This document shows, piece by piece, positions 16,431-25,921 of a stretch of DNA of 64,000 nt (position 1 is its first letter; every line of letters begins with the position of its first letter). The stretch is from Hymenobacter yonginensis. Its GTDB lineage: Bacteria > Bacteroidota > Bacteroidia > Cytophagales > Hymenobacteraceae. Under the pieces are notes generated by a model. The model was given only the letters and a program-made list of their open reading frames with translations, was not told where the DNA came from and did no database searches. The stretch lies in contig NZ_CP115396.1 of NCBI RefSeq assembly GCF_027625995.1, forward strand, positions 1,612,001 through 1,676,000, in the 5' to 3' direction. Position numbers and translations under genes: made by a program.

Positions 16431-17456
16431 TCAGCCAGGGCTGCCGGCGGCCAGGGCCCGCACCATTGGCTGAAGCTCGTGTGCCGGGGCTTCGCCCCGG
16501 TCCCAGGCCGTGAGGCTGGCCACGGTGGCTTCGGCAATGTTGGTGAGGGCCTCGCGGGTCAGGTAAGCCTGGTGGCCGGTGACGAGCACGTTTTTGAAGG
16601 TCAGCAGGCGGGCAAACGTGTCGTCGAGTAGCAGGTCGCGGGTGTGGTCCGTAAAAAACAGGCCCTTCTCGGCCTCGTATACATCCAGCCCCAGAAAGCC
16701 CAACTGGCCCGATTTAAGGGCCCGCAGCGCGGCGGCCGTGTCCAGCACGCCCCCGCGGCCGGTGTTAATGAGCATCACGCCGGGCTTCATGCTTTTCAGC
16801 AGCCGCTCATTGATCAGGTGGCGGGTTTGGGGTGTGAGCGGCGTGTGCACGCTGATGATGTCCGATTGGGCGCAGAGCTGGTTGAGCGGCACGTACTCCA
16901 GGCCGTAGCGCTCGGTCAGCTCGGGGTTGGGCTGCACGTCGGTGCCCAGTAGCCGGCAGCCAAAGCCGTGCAGAATGCGCGCCACCACGGCCCCAATGCG
17001 CCCCACGCCCAGAATTCCCACCGTTTTGCCGTGCAGCTCAAACCCGATCAGCTGGTCGAGGCGGAAGTCGTTGGCGCGCAGCTGCTGGTCGGCCTGGCGC
17101 AGGTGGCGGCACAGCGTCAGCATGAGCGTCACGGCGTGCTCGGCAATGGCGTGGGGCGAGTAGTCGGGCACGTTGGCCACCCGGATGCCCAGCTGCCGGG
17201 CCGCCACCAGGTCTACGTTGTCGTAGCCGGCGGCGCGCACGGCTACGTAGCGCACGCCGTAGCCGCCCAGCTGCTCCAGCACCGGCCCCGACACGTCATC
17301 GGGGCTGAACACGCTGATGGCCGCCGCGCCCTGGGCCAGATGGGCGGTGTCGGCGCACAGGCGCGTGTCAAGCAGCTGCAGCTGGTGGTGGCGGGTGTTG
17401 GCGTGCTGCAGAAAGCTGCGCTCAAACGATTGAACACTGAACAGGGTGGCGCGCAT
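16431..17456 (-). CDS. ldhA: D-2-hydroxyacid dehydrogenase, D-lactate dehydrogenase type
   Basis: Starting at ATG 17456 gives 341 residues (MRATLFSVQSFERSF), the usual LdhA length. The Rossmann motif is GILGVGRIGAVVA. The catalytic Arg lies near SVHTPLTPQTRHLI/NTGRGGVLD, Glu in DVYEAEKG and His in GHQAYLT. It would reduce pyruvate to D-lactate and regenerate NAD+ when respiration is limited. A TGA-N6-TCA palindrome lies about 100 nt upstream. Other 2-hydroxyacid substrates are possible. Confidence 0.88.
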   Translation of the reverse strand: MRATLFSVQSFERSFLQHANTRHHQLQLLDTRLCADTAHLAQGAAAISVFSPDDVSGPVLEQLGGYGVRYVAVRAAGYDNVDLVAARQLGIRVANVPDYSPHAIAEHAVTLMLTLCRHLRQADQQLRANDFRLDQLIGFELHGKTVGILGVGRIGAVVARILHGFGCRLLGTDVQPNPELTERYGLEYVPLNQLCAQSDIISVHTPLTPQTRHLINERLLKSMKPGVMLINTGRGGVLDTAAALRALKSGQLGFLGLDVYEAEKGLFFTDHTRDLLLDDTFARLLTFKNVLVTGHQAYLTREALTNIAEATVASLTAWDRGEAPAHELQPMVRALAAGSPG

Positions 17457-17550
17457 AGGGCAGGGCGAAACGCAACCCGGCCACCCACCGAAAACCGGCA
17501 GGCCGGGCAGGCTGCAGCACAAGGTTACGGCCTAGCCCGGTCGGTTTCCA

Positions 17551-17562
17551 TGACGAACGTCA
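17551..17562. promoter_or_regulatory. Crp/Fnr-type palindrome between ldhA and USP
   Basis: TGACGAACGTCA, in the flanks CATGACGAACGTCATG, is the most symmetrical copy of the shared island motif. It lies between divergent ldhA and USP genes, with its centre about 95-100 nt from each start codon. Confidence 0.65.
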
Positions 17563-17650
17563 TGCCCGCCGCTAAGCTTTGGCATAGGACGGGCGGCGGC
17601 GGCACCGGTGCTTTGCAACCTACTTTCTCTTCCCGCTACGCCCCCTGCTC

Positions 17651-18472
17651 ATGGCCACTTCGCTGCTGATTCTCACCGACTTCTTCCAGGCCGCCAACCG
17701 CGCCCTCGACTACGCCACCAATCTGGCTGGCCCGCTGGGTGCGCGCCTGGTGCTGCTGCACGTACGCCGCGACTCCGTCCTCGACCCCGAAATGTTCACC
17801 GGCGAGCTGTCCAACCTGAGCCAGGAAGCCGTTGGCCTGGCCCTCAGTAGCCTGGCCGGCAACCTGGCCGTGCCCGTAGTGGCCGAAGTGGCGCACGGCC
17901 GCGTGGCGTTTGCCGTGGCCGATGCCGTCAGCCGCCACCATCCGGCCCTCATCATCCTGGGCCGCCCCGACCACACCGGCACGCCTGATGAGCTGGTGCA
18001 AACCACCGCCCTCGACATCCTGCGCACGGCTCCGTACCCCATGCTGGTGGTGCCCCACAGCCAGCAGTCCACCGCCCCACCCCGGCGCGTGCTCCTGGCC
18101 GTCGATGGCGAGCCGTTCACGCTCGGCGAGTACGCTGGTTCCGCCCGCCACCTGCTCACGACGCTGCAGGCCCAGCTCACGGTGCTGCACGTCGCCCCCG
18201 ACGGCGGTTCGTCGGCCGCCACCGAAACCCAGGCCCTGGACTCCGTGCTGCGCACCGGCCTCACCATCGATTTGCCGCCGGTGCAGACCCGCACGGTCGG
18301 GCACGCTCCGCCCGCCGCCGCCATCCTGCACGCCGCCAACCCCGCCGACTATGATCTGGTGGTGCTGATTGCCCGGCACCGCAGCTTCTTCGGGCAGCTC
18401 TTTCACCGAAGCGTAACGGCCCAGGTGCTGCTGCACAGCCGGCTGCCGGTGCTGGTGCTGCCTGCGGCGTAG
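17651..18472 (+). CDS. Tandem-domain universal stress protein
   Basis: The 273-residue product starts MATSLLILTDFFQAANRALDYA. It has two UspA-like domains, ending YPMLVVPHS and LPVLVLPAA. The second domain has RSFFGQLFHRSVTAQVLL, almost the same as in the USP at 15240. It is divergent from ldhA behind a shared palindrome and is followed by a strong terminator. Confidence 0.9.
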   Translation: MATSLLILTDFFQAANRALDYATNLAGPLGARLVLLHVRRDSVLDPEMFTGELSNLSQEAVGLALSSLAGNLAVPVVAEVAHGRVAFAVADAVSRHHPALIILGRPDHTGTPDELVQTTALDILRTAPYPMLVVPHSQQSTAPPRRVLLAVDGEPFTLGEYAGSARHLLTTLQAQLTVLHVAPDGGSSAATETQALDSVLRTGLTIDLPPVQTRTVGHAPPAAAILHAANPADYDLVVLIARHRSFFGQLFHRSVTAQVLLHSRLPVLVLPAA

Positions 18473-18543
18473 TATGGGCGCCGAACAAGGGAAGCTGGAG
18501 CCGAAATAGAGAGCTGTACTAGCCCTCTAATAAGTTTATACAA

Positions 18544-18581
18544 AGCAAAACGCCCGACCAGATGGTCGGGCGTTTTGCTTC
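18544..18581. terminator. Bidirectional terminator between USP and accC
   Basis: AGCAAAACGCCCGACCA, a 2-nt loop, and the exact complement TGGTCGGGCGTTTTGCT form an almost perfect stem with A and T tracts on either side. Confidence 0.9.
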
Positions 18582-18598
18582 ACAGTAGCCTGCTTATT

Positions 18599-20110
<1,512 letters not shown>

Positions 20111-20142
20111 CAGGAGAGAGGTGGAGCGGGTGGGAGTGGCAG

Positions 20143-20244
20143 CTGTCATCCTGAGCGGAGCGAAGGATCTTATCACGGGTAGACTACAATAGAACAGTTG
20201 CCGTTCCAGCGTGATGAGGTCCTTCGCTCCGCTCAGGATGACAG
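20143..20244. repeat. REP-like inverted repeat, GTCATCCTGA family
   Basis: Arms CTGTCATCCTGAGCGGAGCG... at 20143-20176 and their near-exact complement at 20211-20244 enclose a 34-nt spacer. The same family appears at 60681-60765 and 61441-61528. It sits upstream of leftward accC. Confidence 0.85.
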
Positions 20245-20322
20245 GGAATTTTCTGATTCTGACACCCAAAGAAACGCCATTCCGGCCGGACCGTAAAACC
20301 GTGCGCGCCAATTCGTGGATGG

Positions 20323-20353
20323 TTGGAAGCCTGCCTGCTGAGGGTTACCTTTG
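20323..20353 (+). promoter_or_regulatory. Bacteroidetes-type promoter for the oxoamine synthase gene
   Basis: TTG at 20323-20325, a 20-nt spacer, then TACCTTTG at 20346-20353 fit the TTTG-N19/21-TAnnTTTG consensus. A second -7-like TAACTTTG lies at 20364-20371. The start codon is 85 nt downstream. Confidence 0.6.
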
Positions 20354-20438
20354 CGGATTGCCATAACTTTGTACATTCCCCGGTGGTTAGTTCTTCGCGG
20401 ACAGCCGCTCGTTTCCTTTCACATTAACCCGTCCCCTC

Positions 20439-21689
20439 GTGGATCTATTTGAGAAGATTGCCGCCAACCGCGGCCCGCTGGGCAGCCACTCGCACTACGC
20501 GCACGGCTATTTCACGTTCCCTAAGCTGGAAGGCGAAATCAAGCCCCGCATGATTTTCCGCGGCAAGGAGGTGCTCACCTGGAGCCTGAACAACTACCTG
20601 GGCCTGGCCAACCACCCCGAGGTGCGCAAGGCCGACGCCGACGCCGCTGCCGAGTTCGGCATGGCCCTGCCCATGGGCGCCCGCATGATGTCCGGCAACT
20701 CCAACCTGCACGAGCAGCTGGAAAATGAGCTGGCCGAATTCGTGATGAAGCCCGACTGCATGCTGCTCAACTTCGGCTACCAGGGCGTGGTGTCTATCAT
20801 CGACGCCATGGTGAACCGCCACGACGTGATTGTGTACGACGCCGAGTCGCACGCCTGCATCATCGACGGGGTACGCCTGCACGCCGGCAAGCGCTTCGTG
20901 TATACCCACAACGACATGGGTAGCCTGGAGAAGCAGCTGGAGCGCGCCAAGCGCCTCACCGACGAAACCGGCGGCGGCATCCTCGTGATTACCGAGGGCG
21001 TGTTCGGCATGTCGGGCAACCAGGGCGACCTGCGCGGCGTGATTGCGCTGAAGGAGAAATTCCAGTTCCGGCTGTTTGTGGATGATGCGCACGGCTTCGG
21101 CACGATGGGCACTACCGGCGCCGGAACGGGCGAAGAACAGGGCGTACAGGACGGCATCGATCTTTATTTTTCGACGTTTGCGAAGAGCATGGCCAGCATT
21201 GGCGCCTTCGTAGCCGGCCCCGAGAACGTAATTGAATATTTGCGCTACAACATGCGCAGCCAGATTTTCGCCAAAAGCCTGCCCATGCCGCTTGTAGTGG
21301 GCGCTTTGAAGCGGTTGGAGCTGCTGCGCACCCGTCCCGAGCTGAAGGAAAACCTTTGGACCATTGTGCGGGCCCTGCAGAGCGGCCTGCGCGAAAAAGG
21401 CTTCAATATCGGCACCACCACCTCGCCCGTAACGCCGGTGCTGCTGGAGGGCCAGATTCCCGACGCCACCCAGGTAACCTTCGATCTGCGTGAGAATCAC
21501 GGCATTTTCTGCTCTATCGTGGTGTATCCGGTAGTGCCGAAGGGCGTCATCATGCTGCGTATTATCCCTACCGCGGTTCATACCCTCGAGGACGTGGATA
21601 CGACCATCAAGGCGTTCGAAGTGGTGCAGGAAAAGCTGTCGAAAGGGCTTTATTCCAAAGCCGAAGTACCTGCCGGCCTGCAGAACTAG
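20439..21689 (+). CDS. spt: PLP-dependent alpha-oxoamine synthase, serine palmitoyltransferase type
   Basis: The 416-residue product starts at GTG 20439 (MDLFEKIAANRGPLG). It has the fold-type I oxoamine synthase signatures: NNYLGLANHPEV, GARMMSGNSNLHEQLE, the Asp and His of FVDDAHGFGTMG, and the PLP lysine in STFAKSMAS. Serine palmitoyltransferase condenses serine with palmitoyl-CoA to start sphingolipid synthesis, a hallmark of many Bacteroidetes. Related enzymes (8-amino-7-oxononanoate synthase, glycine C-acetyltransferase) share the motifs, but no biotin or threonine gene lies nearby. Confidence 0.82.
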   Translation: MDLFEKIAANRGPLGSHSHYAHGYFTFPKLEGEIKPRMIFRGKEVLTWSLNNYLGLANHPEVRKADADAAAEFGMALPMGARMMSGNSNLHEQLENELAEFVMKPDCMLLNFGYQGVVSIIDAMVNRHDVIVYDAESHACIIDGVRLHAGKRFVYTHNDMGSLEKQLERAKRLTDETGGGILVITEGVFGMSGNQGDLRGVIALKEKFQFRLFVDDAHGFGTMGTTGAGTGEEQGVQDGIDLYFSTFAKSMASIGAFVAGPENVIEYLRYNMRSQIFAKSLPMPLVVGALKRLELLRTRPELKENLWTIVRALQSGLREKGFNIGTTTSPVTPVLLEGQIPDATQVTFDLRENHGIFCSIVVYPVVPKGVIMLRIIPTAVHTLEDVDTTIKAFEVVQEKLSKGLYSKAEVPAGLQN

Positions 21690-21702
21690 GTTCGGCTTCG
21701 CT

Positions 21703-21747
21703 AAATACAAAAGCCAGTCCCTGAGAGGGGGCTGGCTTTTGTATTTG
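21703..21747 (+). terminator. Terminator of the oxoamine synthase gene
   Basis: AAATACAAAAGCCAGTCCC and the complementary GGGCTGGCTTTTGTATTT form a long A/T-flanked stem 14 nt after the stop codon. Confidence 0.88.
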
Positions 21748-21856
21748 GTACTATTCTGTGATGCGGGTGGCCGAGGGTAAAACCTTAAATCAACTTTTTT
21801 TCAAAAAAAGTGGCCCTGAGAGCCGTGAAACGCGTTTAGGAAAAAAAGTGGGCCAC

Positions 21857-21886
21857 TTGCTTGTATTTGAAATCCCTGTATATTAG
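21857..21886 (+). promoter_or_regulatory. Promoter for the histone-like gene
   Basis: TTG (21857-21859), a 19-nt spacer and TATATTAG (21879-21886, one mismatch to TAnnTTTG) precede the ATG by 44 nt, in an AT-rich stretch. The remaining upstream bases (21748-21856) hold an A/T-rich run with no frame of note. Confidence 0.45.
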
Positions 21887-21929
21887 GCCCGGTCAAACTA
21901 TTTTTTCCACTCCACACAACCCCTCACAC

Positions 21930-22202
21930 ATGAGCAATTTCAGCCAACTCAAGGACCTCGTTATGGGCCTGGAAAGCGACTTCGAGAAGTTCTACGACAA
22001 GAACAACTCGGCCGCTGGCACCCGCGTGCGCAAAGGCATGCAGGAACTGAAGAACATGGCCCAGAGCATCCGCACGGAGGTTCAGAACGCCAAAAACAGC
22101 GCTGCTCCAGCTGCTGGTGCTGCTAAAGCTGCTCCGGCTGCCAAGAAGGCTGCTCCCGCTGCCGCCAAGAAAGCTGCTCCGGCTGCTCCCAAAAAGAAGT
22201 AA
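21930..22202 (+). CDS. Histone H1-like DNA-binding protein (Hc1 type)
   Basis: Starting at ATG 21930 gives 90 residues; the longer frame from 21861 would begin before the promoter. A helical N-terminal part (MSNFSQLKDLVMGLESDFEK) is followed by a tail of Ala-Pro-Lys repeats (AAPAAKKAAPAAAKKAAPAA) ending KKK. Such tails resemble eukaryotic H1 and chlamydial Hc1 and bind DNA non-specifically, acting in nucleoid compaction. The repeat-rich tail may vary in length between strains. Confidence 0.85.
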   Translation: MSNFSQLKDLVMGLESDFEKFYDKNNSAAGTRVRKGMQELKNMAQSIRTEVQNAKNSAAPAAGAAKAAPAAKKAAPAAAKKAAPAAPKKK

Positions 22203-22240
22203 TCACGGATGAACACGGATTCGACAGATTAGTCGGATGC
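22203..22240. repeat. Single-arm CACGGAT repeat
   Basis: Immediately after the histone stop codon, TCACGGATG, AACACGGATT and GACAGATTA repeat with a period of 9-10 nt. This is the complement-type relative of the ATCCGTG element before hisC (57677-57716). Confidence 0.5.
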
Positions 22241-22263
22241 TGTTCGCCTGGATTATGCAAAAG

Positions 22264-22297
22264 AAAAGGCCTCACCTATCCGGTGAGGCCTTTTTTT
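22264..22297. terminator. Bidirectional terminator between histone gene and tyrS
   Basis: AAAAGGCCTCACC, a short loop and GGTGAGGCCTTTTTTT serve the two converging genes. Confidence 0.9.
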
Positions 22298-22318
22298 ATG
22301 GCTCGCAGCCATCGTGGC

Positions 22319-23827
22319 TTACACTACCTTAATGAGGTAGTAGTTTTTCTTGCCCTTCTGCGCCACCACGTACTTGTCGTGCAGCAGCGGCAGCTCGGCG
22401 GCCTGCTGCTCCAGCGTAGCCTTGGCGCGGTTCAAACTCACGCCGCCGGCCTGAATCATCTTCTTAGCCTCGCCTTTGGAGGGGAAGATGACGGCGTTGG
22501 TGGCCTCGCTCAGCAGGCTGATGACGTTGTGCTCCGAGAGGCTGGCGCGGGGCACCTCCACGTGGGGCACGCCGGCAAATACGTCGAGTAGCGTGGCTTC
22601 GTCGAGCGAAGCCAGCTCCCCGCCGCCGAACAGCACCTGCGAGGCCGCCACGGCCGCCTCGTAGGCCGCCTGGCCGTGCACGCGGATGGTCACGTCCTGG
22701 GCCAGGGCTTTCTGCAGGGTGCGCAGGTGCGGGGCCTGGGCGTGCTCAGCTTCCAGCGCTTCGATTTCCGGCTGGCTCAGCAGCGTGAACACGCGGATGA
22801 GGCGGGGCACGTCGGCGTCGGCGGCGTTGAGGAAGAACTGGTAGAACTGGTACGGGCTCGTCATGGCGCCATCGAGCCACACGGTGCCGGTTTCGCTCTT
22901 GCCGTACTTGGTGCCGTCGGACTTAGTGATGAGCTGGCCGGTGAGGGCGTAGGCCTTGCCCTCGCCGCCCGACATGCGCCGGATCAGCTCGGTGCCGGTG
23001 GTGATGTTGCCCCACTGGTCACTGGCGCCCATCTGCAGGGTGGTGCCCAACTCTTTGTAGAGGTGGAAGAAGTCGTAGCCCTGCAGCAGTTGGTAGCTAA
23101 ACTCGGTGTAGCTGATGCCAGTCTCTTCTAAATTCTCCCAAATACTTCCCTTGAAAGCCTCTCCAAATTTCTCGCTTTTCGCTTCAAAATCAGGATCAGA
23201 GAGCTGCTGTACAAGTGAAAGAATACCTAACGTAAACTGAATTTCTTTCACTGCCTCGTCTACTTTCCCTTCATTGATAAGCTCAACAGCAGAGTTAAGG
23301 TTGGAAGAAGCAGTGTCAATTGTGTTGTGAATTCTTCCAACGGTTTTGTTGATGCCTATTCGTTTCTGCACAGAATCTTTAGACATCATGTAGTTCACGG
23401 TAAGGTGCTTGCCCACTTCGCGCAGAAACTGCAGGAAGTTGAAGTCCTTGAACCAGTCGTAGTTGTTCACCACCCGCGCGCCGGTGGGCGAGTCGTCGAA
23501 CACCAGGAACTTCTCTAGCTGGGCCTGAATACCGGCCTGGTTGCGGCGCAGGGCTTCTTCATCGAGCAGGTTGCGCTCGGCCGATTTGCCCGATGGGTCG
23601 CCAATCATGCCAGTGGCACCGCCCACCAGGGCCAGGGGCCGGTGCCCGGCCCGCTGCAGGTGCACCAGCAGCATGATGGTGGCCAGGTTGCCGATGTGCA
23701 AAGAAGGCGCGGTGGGGTCGAAGCCGATGTAGCCGGTGATGGGCGCGTTCTTCAGCAGGTGCTCCTCGGTGCCGGGCATCATGTCGTGAAACATGCCCCG
23801 CCAGCGCAGTTCGTCTATTAAGTTCAA
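22319..23827 (-). CDS. tyrS: Tyrosyl-tRNA synthetase with an extra internal domain
   Basis: This class I synthetase charges tRNA-Tyr. The frame starts at TTG 23827 ([15 protein letters not shown]), the normal family N-terminus, with the HIGH-type HIGN, the KMSKS-type KYGKS and a C-terminal S4 domain (ending [10 protein letters not shown]). At 502 residues it is about 70-80 longer than the usual 420-430. The excess lies between KDSVQKRI and [13 protein letters not shown], residues about 157-236, where related enzymes have only a few residues. That block is much more AT-rich than the rest of the gene. Both active-site motifs are intact, so the enzyme is probably functional. Confidence 0.95.
   Translation of the reverse strand: MNLIDELRWRGMFHDMMPGTEEHLLKNAPITGYIGFDPTAPSLHIGNLATIMLLVHLQRAGHRPLALVGGATGMIGDPSGKSAERNLLDEEALRRNQAGIQAQLEKFLVFDDSPTGARVVNNYDWFKDFNFLQFLREVGKHLTVNYMMSKDSVQKRIGINKTVGRIHNTIDTASSNLNSAVELINEGKVDEAVKEIQFTLGILSLVQQLSDPDFEAKSEKFGEAFKGSIWENLEETGISYTEFSYQLLQGYDFFHLYKELGTTLQMGASDQWGNITTGTELIRRMSGGEGKAYALTGQLITKSDGTKYGKSETGTVWLDGAMTSPYQFYQFFLNAADADVPRLIRVFTLLSQPEIEALEAEHAQAPHLRTLQKALAQDVTIRVHGQAAYEAAVAASQVLFGGGELASLDEATLLDVFAGVPHVEVPRASLSEHNVISLLSEATNAVIFPSKGEAKKMIQAGGVSLNRAKATLEQQAAELPLLHDKYVVAQKGKKNYYLIKVV
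23116..23386 (-). other. AT-rich block encoding the extra TyrS segment
   Basis: Three counted 60-nt lines (23161-23340) have 25, 22 and 25 G+C, about 40%, against 41 of 60 at 22921-22980 in the same gene. Atypical AT-rich codons begin at the conserved MSKDSV (ATGTCTAAAGATTCTGTG), before the extra residues, and end at ENLEET just before GISYTEF. The frame stays open throughout. The encoded segment ([20 protein letters not shown] ... [20 protein letters not shown]) looks helical and is of no family I recognise. Confidence 0.85.
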
Positions 23828-24025
23828 GGGTGAAGTTGTGAAGTGGTGAAGTTGTGAATTAGGCGGTGGTTGTAGGATAAAGACACGACAGACACGGCCA
23901 ACTCACGCAAGTAAGAGGCGCAAAGGTAAAAAGGCCTGTGGTACATTTGCAGTCCAAGTGAAAGCCGCGGCGGGATTGCGCCGTGGGGCCTTCACAACTT
24001 CATCACTTCACAACTTCACCCTTGA
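23824..24025. repeat. Facing short-unit repeat element, period 8, spanning both divergent start codons
   Basis: The right arm (23991-24025) reads TTCACAAC, TTCATCAC, TTCACAAC, TTCACCCT, TGA. The left arm (23824-23858) is its complement with one mismatch over 35 nt. Each arm runs into a start codon: both tyrS and holA begin at the TTG of CCCTTGA. Each mRNA therefore carries the same 5' sequence up to its start. Confidence 0.85.
23922..23949. promoter_or_regulatory. Back-to-back -7 elements for tyrS and holA
   Basis: TACATTTG (23942-23949, rightward) and TACCTTTG read on the minus strand (23922-23929) both match TAnnTTTG exactly. They lie 12 nt apart between the two repeat arms, giving overlapping divergent promoters. 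Confidence 0.6.
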
Positions 24026-25098
24026 CCGCCTCGCCCGACGAAATCCTGAAGCAGCTCCAGCAGCGGCAGTTTGCGCCCGTGTACTTTCTGCAGGGGGAGG
24101 AGCCGTACTATATCGATCTGCTGGCCGATCTGCTGGAAAAGCACGTGCTGCCCGAGCATGAGAAAGGCTTCAACCAGGTGGTCATGTACGGCAAGGACAC
24201 CGACGTGGCCGGCATTCTGGGCCAGGCCAAGCGCTTCCCCATGATGGCGGAACGCTCGGTAGTTATTGTGAAGGAGGCCCAGGCCGTGGCCGATCTGGAG
24301 GCCGAGAAGTCGTGGCCGTTTCTGGAGGCCTACCTACGCAACCCGCTGCAAAGCACGGTGCTGGTGTTCTGCTACAAGCACAAGACGCTGGATGCGCGCA
24401 AAAAGCTGGGCAAGCTGCTGGCCGGCGACAAAAAGGACCCCGCCCCGGCCGGTACCGTGCTCATGACCAGCAAGAAGCTCTACGATAACCAGGTGGCACC
24501 CTGGCTGAGCAACTACGTGCGCTCGAAAAACCAGCAGATTACGCCCCAGGCCACGGCCATGCTGGCCGAGTACATCGGCGGAGAGCTGGGCCGCCTCACC
24601 AACGAGGTGGACAAGATGCTCATCAACCTGCTGCCCGGCCATAGCATCGACGAGGACCTAGTGCAGCGCATGGTGGGCATCAGCAAGGAGTACAACATCT
24701 TCGAGCTGCAGAGCGCCCTGGTGCGCCGCGACGTGCTCAAAGCCAACCGCATCCTGCTCTACTTCGAGGCCAACCCCAAGAACAACCCGCTCATCCCGAA
24801 CCTAACGCTGCTGTTCAATTACTTTTCCCGCCTGCTGGCTCTGCACCAGAATCCCAACCCCTCCGAAGCCGACTGGCTGAAAATGGGCCTGCGCTTCCCC
24901 ATCCAGCGCAAAGACTACCAGACCGGCCTGAAGGTGTTCGACTTCCACCGCACCCGCGACATCGTGCACCTCATCCGCCGCGCCGACGCCCAGAGCAAAG
25001 GCATCGACTCGGGCTCTATGACCGACGGTGAAATCCTGCGCGAGCTGATCTGGCTGATCATCCACCCGGTGCCACTGCACGCGGTAGTAGGGCAGTAG
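24022..25098 (+). CDS. holA: DNA polymerase III subunit delta
   Basis: This clamp-loader subunit opens the beta sliding clamp. Starting at TTG 24022 (LTASPDEILKQLQQRQFAPV) gives 358 residues, the usual family length; the ATG at 23983 would translate the repeat arm. The N-terminal YFLQGEEPYYIDLLAD matches the HolA domain I start, and the C-terminal helical domain contains KANRILLYFEAN and IHLIRR-like helices. It is divergent from tyrS. Confidence 0.9.
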   Translation: MTASPDEILKQLQQRQFAPVYFLQGEEPYYIDLLADLLEKHVLPEHEKGFNQVVMYGKDTDVAGILGQAKRFPMMAERSVVIVKEAQAVADLEAEKSWPFLEAYLRNPLQSTVLVFCYKHKTLDARKKLGKLLAGDKKDPAPAGTVLMTSKKLYDNQVAPWLSNYVRSKNQQITPQATAMLAEYIGGELGRLTNEVDKMLINLLPGHSIDEDLVQRMVGISKEYNIFELQSALVRRDVLKANRILLYFEANPKNNPLIPNLTLLFNYFSRLLALHQNPNPSEADWLKMGLRFPIQRKDYQTGLKVFDFHRTRDIVHLIRRADAQSKGIDSGSMTDGEILRELIWLIIHPVPLHAVVGQ

Positions 25099-25167
25099 AG
25101 GACGAGTTAAGGTTACCTTGAAGAGTAGGTGACGGCAGGGGGCGTGAGTAGTGTATACTTAGTTAAT

Positions 25168-25371
25168 ATGATGGAGCGTAGTCGTAAACTGAAGTGGTAT
25201 TGGCTGCTTGCGACGCTGTTCATAATGGGAGGGTTATGGATGACATACCCGCTCGACCATAGTCTGCTGCCAGCTCTGTTAGGTGCCGGATTTGCCTCCT
25301 TTTTCCTGTACGCCGTAATCTGGCTGCTGCGCCGCATCCTGAAACCCCGCCCCAAACGAAATGTGCCCTGA
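25168..25371 (+). CDS. Small hypothetical membrane protein
   Basis: ATG 25168 (or 25171) gives 67 residues with two hydrophobic spans (WYWLLATLFIMGGLWM and ALLGAGFASFFLYAVIWLL) and a basic C-terminus RRILKPRPKR. Its stop overlaps the next start by 11 nt, so the two are translationally coupled. I do not recognise the family. Confidence 0.6.
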   Translation: MMERSRKLKWYWLLATLFIMGGLWMTYPLDHSLLPALLGAGFASFFLYAVIWLLRRILKPRPKRNVP

Positions 25372-25810
25372 CTGCTTCCCGGCCGGGTTGTACGGTTTTC
25401 CCTCGTGGTGGGAATATGAGGCGTTTGAGCAGCACCTGCTCCGCAAGCCGCTGATGATGCTGCCGGCTGAGGAGGCACCATCGGCGGAGCCGGTGGTGCG
25501 TTTTGCGTGCCCGACGTGCCGGGAAGTATGGGTGCTGTCGGAGCCGGAGGGAGCGTGGCGGGGCTATTTCCTGCCGGTGGCCGCTGCCGCCGCTTATGGC
25601 CGCTGGCTGGCCCTGCGCGAGAAGCTGCGCCGGCTCGGCGGCTTCGGGCTGTTGCTGGCGGCGACACTGCATTGCGGGTGGCGGTGGTGGGGAGCGTTCG
25701 GGGTGTGGGGAGTAGTTGTCGGTGCCGGGTTGGATGGTGGGAAGTACTTGGTAGAGCAAAATAGAAAGAGGTTTGAAACTATGTCGGTACAATTAATGTA
25801 TAGACATTGA
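25361..25810 (+). CDS. Hypothetical protein with two CxxC pairs
   Basis: The 149-residue product begins MCPDCFPAGLYGFPSWWEYE and has a second pair CPTC at about residue 50, so the N-terminal 60 residues probably form a zinc ribbon. The middle has a hydrophobic stretch (FGLLLAATLHCGW). It overlaps the upstream membrane-protein gene, ATG within its last codons. The C-terminal 40 residues are compositionally less regular. Function unknown. Confidence 0.6.
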   Translation: MCPDCFPAGLYGFPSWWEYEAFEQHLLRKPLMMLPAEEAPSAEPVVRFACPTCREVWVLSEPEGAWRGYFLPVAAAAAYGRWLALREKLRRLGGFGLLLAATLHCGWRWWGAFGVWGVVVGAGLDGGKYLVEQNRKRFETMSVQLMYRH

Positions 25811-25921
25811 TTTTCATTTTCGCGGACCGCATATCTGGCCGAAGCATCGCACCTACGGGACGGGGTCGGCACGATTTCGCGGTGCAGCGGGGAGACGCCT
25901 ACTTCTTTCTATTACACTAGC

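Noticed and set aside
20111-20311. N-terminal extension of AccC
   Set aside because: It would translate a REP-like inverted repeat; MKKITKLLVANRGE at 20110 is the standard start.
23120-23359. Self-splicing intron or intein in tyrS
   Set aside because: The frame is open and in phase, about 240 bp is too short for either, and there are no intein splice residues (no Cys/Ser at the start, no His-Asn at the end).
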